The notes below the pieces were generated by a model. That model saw only the letters and a list, made by a program, of their open reading frames with translations. It was not told where the DNA came from and searched no databases. Shown in pieces: positions 57,780 to 64,000 of a DNA stretch of 64,000 nucleotides. This DNA is from Dromiciops gliroides (lineage: Eukaryota; Chordata; Mammalia; Microbiotheria; Microbiotheriidae), in NCBI RefSeq assembly GCF_019393635.1, contig NC_057866.1, positions 229,661,359-229,725,358 of the forward strand, written 5' to 3'. Numbering within the stretch: the stretch's first letter is position 1; every line of letters begins with the position of its first letter. The translations under genes were made by a program, and so were the position numbers.

Positions 57780-59640
57780 ATTTTAATGTTTTATTGATGG
57801 CTTTAAAAAAAATCACACAATTATTTCTCAGTTTAGTTCCCAATCTATTGAATCCTCTATGATAACAAAGAAAAACAATTAAACAAACCTACTCACAAAA
57901 CAGCTGCAGCTTAGAGAATTGGTGATATTCCATGCCCATTACCCACCATCTTTCTATTAAGAGAAGTGGTTCTTTAGTCCTTGACTAAGATGGGTCATTT
58001 CCTCTTAGTGTTGTTTTTATTTTAATTATTGTAGTCATAACATATATTCTTCTCCTGGTATTTTCTACTTCTGTTCAAATGTGTTCTTTCCAGGTTTCTC
58101 TTAAATTCCTTATATTTGTTATCTATTTTATTGTATATGTTATTATTACATAGAATATATAAGTTATATGTTACAATCATGTTAAACATATTTGCACATT
58201 AGTCATGTTGTGAGCGAAGAATCAAAACAAATGGGAAAAACCACGAGAAATAAAACACTAAAAAGTGAAAATAGTATGCTTTGATCAGCATTAAGAATCC
58301 ATAGCTCTTTTCCTAGATATGGAGAACATTTTCCAACATGAGTCTTTTGGAATTGTCTTGGATCCTTGCATTGCTGAGAAGAGCTAAGTCCATTACAGAT
58401 GATCATTGCACAATGATGTTATTACTATGTACAATGTTCTCCTGGTTCTGCTCACTTCAATAGTATCATATAAGTTCATGTAAATCTTTCCAGGTTTTTT
58501 CTGAAATCCACCTGCTCATCATTTCTTATAGGACAATAGTATTCCATTACATTCATATAGCACACATTGTTCAGCCATTCCCCAACTGATGGGCATCTCT
58601 TCAATTTCCAATTTTTTGCTACCACAAAAAGAGCCTCTATAAATATTTTTTGTACATATGGGTCCTTTTCCCTGTTTTATGATGTCTTTGGGATACAAAC
58701 CTTGTAGTGGTATTGCTGTGTCAAAGGGTATGCACAGTTTATGGCCCTTTGGGCATAATCCCAAATTATTCTCCAGAGCACAACTCTACCAACAATGCAT
58801 TCTGTGTTCCATTTTTCCTATACCTTCTCCAACATTTATCATTTTCCTTTTTTGTCCTCTTAACCAATCTGATAGGTATGAGGTGGTGCTTTAGAGTTGT
58901 TTTGATTTACATTTCTCTAATCAATAGTGATTTAGAGCATTCTTTCATATGACTATGGATAGCTTTAATTTTTTCATCTGAAAACTGCCTGTTCATATCC
59001 TTTAACCATTTATCAATTAAGGAATGACTTGAATTCTTATAAATTTGACTCAGTTCTCTATATATTTGAGAAATGAGGCCTTTATCAGAAACACTGGCTG
59101 CAAAAATTGTTTCCCAGCTTTTTGCTTTCCTTCTAATCTTGGTTGAATTGGTTTTGTTTGTGCAAAAACTTCTTAATTTAACATAATCAAAATGATGAAT
59201 TTTGCATTTCACAATGTTCTCTATCTCTTTGGTCATAAATTTTTCCCTTCTCCATAGATCTGACAGAAACTATTTCTTGTTTTCCCAATTTGCTTATGGT
59301 ATTACCCTTTATTTTTAAATCATGTTCCCATTTTTACCTTATCTTGGTACACAGTGAGAGATGTTGAGCTATACCTGGTTTCTGCCCTACGATTTTCCAG
59401 TTTTTCCAGCAGTTTTTATCAAATAGTGAGTTCTTATACCAGAAGCTAGAGTCTTGGGGTTTATCAAACAGTATATTAGTATAGTCATTTATTATTGGGT
59501 TTTGTGTACCTAACCTATTCCACTGTTCTACCACTCTATTTCTTAGCCATTACCAAATAGTTTTGGTGATTGCTGCTTTATAATATAGTTTGCTAAAATA
59601 TTTTTGTATAGTTTTGTACCTTCTTTATATTATAATTAGA
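57780..59640 (-). mobile_element. 5'-truncated L1: ORF2 C-terminus and 3' UTR
   Basis: On the minus strand, 59334-59534 encodes the LFDKPQDSSFWYKNSLFDKN segment. Then 58907-59236 encodes VKLRSFCTNKTNSTKIRRKA, FAASVSDKGLISQIYREL and DKWLKDMNRQFSDEKIKAIH, and 58519-58764 ends IPFDTAIPLQGLYPK to LLSYKK. These are the C-terminal ORF2 blocks shared by all mammalian L1s. The 3' UTR follows to about 57780. Frame breaks lie between the segments. Endonuclease and reverse transcriptase are absent because of 5' truncation. Confidence 0.92.
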
Positions 59641-59709
59641 TTAAAATCAATGGAGACTTTGCAGGAAACAAGATCATTGAAACTTGAACAGAAATGTGTA
59701 TGAAGCCAT

Positions 59710-59968
59710 TCTTCTTCTTCTTCTTCTCCTCCTCCTCCTCCTCCTCCTTCTCCTCTGCTTCTTCCTTCTCTCCTTCTTCTGTAATTTATGAGTATAGTCT
59801 AGAAATAAACACTATATTGCCATTGGAGGGAATGAAGGAGGGAGAGAGAGACAGAGAGAGGGAGAGAGAGGGAGAGAGAGGGAGAGAGAGAACAAACTGA
59901 GCGTTAGAGGGTGATATGGTCATCTCCAAGTACACCTATTAAAACTGCTTTTGGCTGAGCACCCAACT

Positions 59969-60016
<48 letters not shown>
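59710..60016 (+). repeat. Microsatellite cluster: CTT/CTC, GAGA and (AC)23
   Basis: CTT then CTC trinucleotides at 59710-59772, an imperfect GAGAGG tract at 59836-59891 and a pure AC run at 59971-60016. The pyrimidine-rich and purine-rich tracts lie on the same strand less than 70 bp apart and could pair. Confidence 0.9.
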
Positions 60017-60018
<2 letters not shown>

Positions 60019-60724
60019 ACAGTATCCTATTTCTATACATACACATATGCACACAAATGAACTTCAATATCCTTATATTATCTTCTCCTCCTTAAGCTAT
60101 ACATGAGACTGATTGGTCAAAGAAACCCCATTTTGCCACTTAGGAAGTAGATGCCCAGTGGGATTAAATGACTTTTTCATACCATATAGTAAATTAATTG
60201 TACAATTGGATCTTGAACCATCTCCACAGAGCTATAATTTTTATTTCATTTGATTGGTTGACTTCCTTTTTGCACAGCATATTGGGCATTAAGGACTAAG
60301 AGAAAGGTAAGAAACAGGTCAACCCAGGTCAACATTGTTTTGTTTTTAAAGATTCCATTTGTGGCTCTACGGGTTTATGAGTTTGTGCTTTGGACACCTG
60401 GTTCCTAAGAAGTCAAATCTAAACACTTCAATTTCTTGTTAATACTTTTGTTGTTTTCTCATTAATGTTTGTTATTTGTACATTATGGTTTCCTCTTCTG
60501 TTGCCTTCCTATGGATCAGTGCTACTTTTTGAAGTTTAACTTTTTTGCACATATTGTTGTTGTTTTCAACAGTAGGATGGATCACCGGGAATATAATTAG
60601 AATGGAGGTTATGGGATGTGCTTAATCAGCTTGAACCAAGAGATCATGAGCTGTGATTGATCAGGGTGCATTTGTATGTTCAAACCCTTTCCCAAGCAAA
60701 GGGGGTCTGTGTAGATAGTAAGTC

Positions 60725-60890
60725 AGTCAGTCAATTTATACATTTATAAAGCACCTAAGTTACTATGTAGCAGACACTGTGTTAAGCGCTAGGGATACAA
60801 AGAAAAAGAAAGTCAGTCTCTTCCTTCAAGGAGCTCATAATCTAATGGGGGAGGCAACATATAAAAGGCAGCTGAAAAGATGAAAAAAGG
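60725..60890 (+). repeat. Best copy of the dispersed family
   Basis: AAAGCACCTAAGTTACTATG, AGACACTGTGTTAAGCGCTA, GGGATACAAAGAAAAAGAAA, TTCCTTCAAGGAGCTCATAA and TCTAATGGGGGAGGCAACAT. Similarity to the 27308 copy continues to AAAAGGCAGCTGAAAAG. Sequence to about 61230 may belong too. Confidence 0.78.
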
Positions 60891-61560
60891 GGGGCAAAGG
60901 AGGATGAAAAAGGTACCTAGAACATGGGCACAATACAATGGAGTACAGCTGGTAAGAAATGAAGAGCTGGTTCTTTAAATGGAAGCCTTAGAAGAAGTTC
61001 TTTGCCCTGTATGTATATAGGGGTCAGAAAACAGATGTAAAGAAATTAAGACCCAATTAATACTCAAGAACTGAGTAGTGGAGATGAAAAAGCCAGAGGC
61101 AGTGGCTGAGGCCAAAAAGCTGAGGCCAAAATTAGGATCATAGTATGTTCTGAGAAAGGACTGAGGTGATTTCCAAGGTTCAGTCTGCATGAGACCAGTA
61201 ACAAACAAATAACAGGGTATAGAACAAGATAAAGCAATATTTCAATTAGTCACACTCAACTTTTTGGTGTTTTATGCCCAGCCCACCTTAGCCATTGACT
61301 CCAGGTTTTTTTTCTATGTTTCGTTGCTTGTTATTTCAATGAAGAGTATTGCTCCTCATTGCAACAACTGAGCCCACTCATCAGATAGCTGGAGGCATCA
61401 GGTTGTATGCAATGGAGAGGGGTCACAGAATGGGGATTGCCATTCTTCTATTCTGAATATGGATTTTTCCTGAGAAGTTAGGGATCACTCTTATGAGCAT
61501 ACCTAAATCATGGCAGGAACACACTGAAGACTCTGAGTCTAACTTCCTTGGTCATCTACT

Positions 61561-62327
61561 TTTTTTTTTAAACAAAACAAATTTATTTATATATCAATGT
61601 TGAGAGCTGGACTAGAGTTTTAAAAAAAGGAAAACAGTATGATACAGTCCTGTACAGAAGAGAGAAAAGATACACACACACACACAAGATGAAGGGAAGA
61701 TAGGCTGGGCAGCCAGGGTCAGGGCTCCTGGCTAGTCAACCTGTTTCACAGAGGGTTCCAGCAGGTACTTTTTAAAGGCTGTGGGGTTTGTCCAAAGTTC
61801 AGCAGCCTGTGTGTTCAATGGGCTGTCAATGTTAGGTTCTCCCAGCAGATTCTGGACAGATAGTAGAATGGTCCTGACATCATACAGAGCTGACCATTTG
61901 TCCTTGAGGATGTCCAAACAGAGCCTTGGGTGTCCACATTAGGATGGTAAAAAAGTGTGACAAATTTCACAGTGGGAGTATTATGTGCGTAGCCATTGGG
62001 GAACTCCAGGGAGAGCTTGTCTTCATATACTGTCCCAGAAGCCCCGTGGATGGTCCCAACCCATTTGAAGAGATTCCCAGACTCTGGGAAGGCAGAAATT
62101 CCTTTGTTTCCAGACATCATTAGGGTCATCAATTCCTGCTGTAACTTCTTGCCCACAGATCCATGGGCTGCACTTGCCCCAGGCTCAGTCCCCTTATGGA
62201 AGGCTGCGGGGGCATTGGCAGTGGCTGTGTCATGGTTCTGTGAGGCCATGGGGGACTAGACATAAAACAAGAGAAACTCCGGGGCAGCAACTGCAGGGCT
62301 CCAGGCCCGCTTGCTGGCATTTGAATT
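61561..62327 (-). pseudogene. UBE2C: Processed pseudogene of UBE2C (E2 ubiquitin-conjugating enzyme)
   Basis: UBE2C is the E2 enzyme that works with the anaphase-promoting complex. The minus strand has ATG at 62247-62249 and MASQNHDTATANAPAAFHKG, then GKKLQQELMTLMMSGNKGIS, FPESGNLFKWVGTIHGASGT and YHPNVDTQG. In another frame [20 protein letters not shown] and [17 protein letters not shown] follow. Compared with the family, three codons (LRY) are missing after VYED, a 4-base deletion before the catalytic Cys shifts the frame, and one extra base lies just before the end. The inferred original stop is 61719-61721. The catalytic Cys codon (TGT) itself remains. No introns, a 3' UTR with AATAAA (61582-61587 reversed), a poly(A) run at 61560-61569, and near-identical flanks TGGTCATCTACTTTT (61549-61563) and TGGCCATCCACTTTT (62328-62342) prove retroposition. 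Confidence 0.95.
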
Positions 62328-62479
62328 TGGCCATCCACTTTTAATGCCTTGAGCATTGAAAACACTGATGCCACACAGTGGATATTAGTCGATGAGATCT
62401 CAATAATTAAAAGATTTTCCACACTATCTCTTAAAGCTCAGTCATTAGGGTTTTGTTTATTTGTTTGGAATCACTTTTC

Positions 62480-62580
62480 TCCCTTCTCTCTGTAGCTCCA
62501 TTGCTTCATATATAAAATAAGGTAATTAGACTTGATGGTCTCTAGGTTTTCTTAGGTTCTAAATCTAGGACTCCCAAGAG
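62480..62580 (+). repeat. MIR-related tail fragment
   Basis: TCCATTGCTTCATATATAAA, ATAAGGTAATTAGACTTGAT, GGTCTCTAGG and TTCTAAATCTAGGACTCC correspond to a MIR3-like 3' part. The head is missing. Confidence 0.55.
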
Positions 62581-64000
62581 CCTTGTTTCAAATGAAAAAG
62601 TTCTCATTCAGCAAGTCCCTATTTCCCTAATTCTTGTTTGTTTGTTTTTCATAGATATATCACATAGGTTTCTGAGCCACATTTCCCGCCTGCCTAGGAA
62701 GAGTTTTTACTTAAATCAGATGGGGAGAAATGCTGTGAAGTTTGCTGAGCAAACTGACAGATACTGAATGGGCTGAAAAAACAGATGGGAAAAAAAATCT
62801 AGGCTTGCAGGCAGCCAAACTTCAGGAAACAAAATCAAATGAAGAAACTCATCTTATCATTTGACAATCACTGTGCATATGACATGGGGTTTCAGTCATT
62901 CAATATTTTCACCCAGATTCTGGAAATTTGGCCTAGACCAAATCCCTTGGTTATGAAAAGATTATATGTTTGGGGACACTCCTTTTCCCAACACCAGGTG
63001 TTGCAATGCACAGAAAGAGGATACACCTCTGGGGCTCCCTGGCTCTCTGGGGTTTTGATAGGTGCATAGCTAACATGTCTGCTTTAAAAACATGACCACG
63101 ATACTGAAATTCTTTTGCTCTGAGTCACATTCTACTTCTAGACACAGAGCAACAAGCCATATAAAGCTTTAATTGGGTCATTAAGATCTTGGAGAAAAAA
63201 AAAACAAAAAACAAACCTGGTTATTTAAAAAAAATAACTATTTCCTTTTGGATTCCTTAATGATCAGAAGCTCCCACTCCTTTCTGGGGTAGCTTTTTGG
63301 TTGTCATAGCTAATGTTATCTTAAATTACAGCTGACATTAGGTGAAGCTATGATCAGCCCACCCCATAAACACAACATGGAAAAGCTATTTTTCTATCTA
63401 AAATTCTCATTAGAATAAGAATTATACCTATAGGGATAGCTATGGCATTTTATTATATCATATAATTAAATTTTATTTTTAAATATTCATGATAGTTTAA
63501 TGCAGTCTTACCACAAGACCAGACTTTTTAAGGTTATAATATATATCTTTGTGCTTCCTCTTCCTCCTCCTCCTCAATATTCATCTTTTACACCCCACAC
63601 CCACATTACTACTCCCTTTCATTTACTCTGAAAAGGCCACAGGAAAATGCACATGCCCCAACATGAGACAGCCTATTAATTATGAAGGGAGCCTTGGGGA
63701 AATGAAGTATTCTCTAAGATTGAGTGACTATATCACAAGAAATGAATTAATCTCTCTTTGGGACTAGCGTACTTTGAGATCAGTAGAAGAAGAAATTTAT
63801 AGTATGGGGCCATAGTCACTGGAGTGGATAATTTACAATTGGATACTGAAGACCTAATAATGATTGTAGCAGATTAAGTCCTATTTAAACACACACACAC
63901 ACAAAAAAATTCCTAAAACCACCTAAATTTTATCTCCCTTCCTAAAAACTAATGATATAACTCTTCTTTCTGTCCAGTTAAAAGTGAAGAGTCATGCACT
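62580..64000. other. No gene recognised
   Basis: AT-rich single-copy-looking DNA with a short TCC run near 63550-63576 and a short AC run near 63891-63902. None of the open frames resembles a known protein. Confidence 0.6.

Larger units (their letters stand above)
9693..64000 (+). other. DKK2: Probable DKK2 intron 1 (incomplete)
   Basis: I looked for exon 2, which should begin with the YPCSSDKECE segment of the first Cys-rich domain, and saw no match. The mammalian DKK2 first intron is very long, so the rest of the window is most simply intron. Stretches not listed separately are AT-rich single-copy-looking DNA in which I see no gene. These include 9800-10340, 10430-11640, 20900-22590, 25040-26100, 26320-27300, 32250-33080, 33860-35160, 35280-36090, 37230-38230, 42440-43960, 49690-50700, 54300-55630, 60020-60720 and 62580-64000. 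Confidence 0.7.

Noticed and set aside
58519-59534. Minus-strand frames that look conserved and might be taken for host exons
   Set aside because: They are the C-terminal blocks of L1 ORF2 in normal order, with L1 3' UTR behind them.
9693-64000. Search for DKK2 exon 2 (YPCSSDKECE...) in the window
   Set aside because: I found no match by eye on the plus strand, so no further exon is annotated; a translated search would settle it.

Overview
This window is vertebrate nuclear DNA, and I read it as marsupial, probably an Australian lineage. The evidence is the dense tRNA-headed CORE/MIR-type SINEs whose sense strand begins with a GGGGCAGCTAGGTGGC-like head, the second SINE class with an RTE/BovB-like 3' end, marsupial-type L1 pieces including a half-L1 element, and L2 and CR1/L3 remnants. 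The species assignment rests on remembered repeat families and is an inference.

Only one functional gene can be supported: exon 1 of DKK2 (Dickkopf-2, a secreted Wnt modulator) on the + strand. Its coding part is 9471-9692, 74 codons ending in phase 0 at a GT donor. Before it lie a CpG-rich promoter block (about 7866-9720), a GC box and TATA box (8483-8526), a purine-rich G-quadruplex-prone tract (8327-8424), and a long 5' UTR with two short upstream ORFs.

Layout: 1-8500 is upstream intergenic DNA with repeats, a 7SL RNA pseudogene (3062-3328), a long (TC)n tract and a CA-rich stretch. From 9693 to the window end I see no further DKK2 exon, so these 54 kb are most simply the large first intron. 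It contains a repeat-poor AT-rich stretch (about 11990-15300), then dense old SINEs, L1/L2/CR1 fragments, hAT-type DNA transposon remnants and microsatellites. Notable insertions are a SINE plus L1-ORF1 chimera beside another SINE at the same target sequence (31077-31619), a MIR-type repeat split by a hAT element and a SINE (36548-37215), a half-L1 (HAL1-like) insertion flanked by a 12-bp target duplication (45474-48363), and a processed UBE2C pseudogene with poly(A) tail and target duplication (61561-62327, minus strand).

I found no operon, defence system, CRISPR array or other undescribed multi-gene system. The points worth following up are the promoter architecture, a few candidate non-coding regulatory stretches and the retroelement chimeras. 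Most other open reading frames are simple repeats, LINE remnants or chance.
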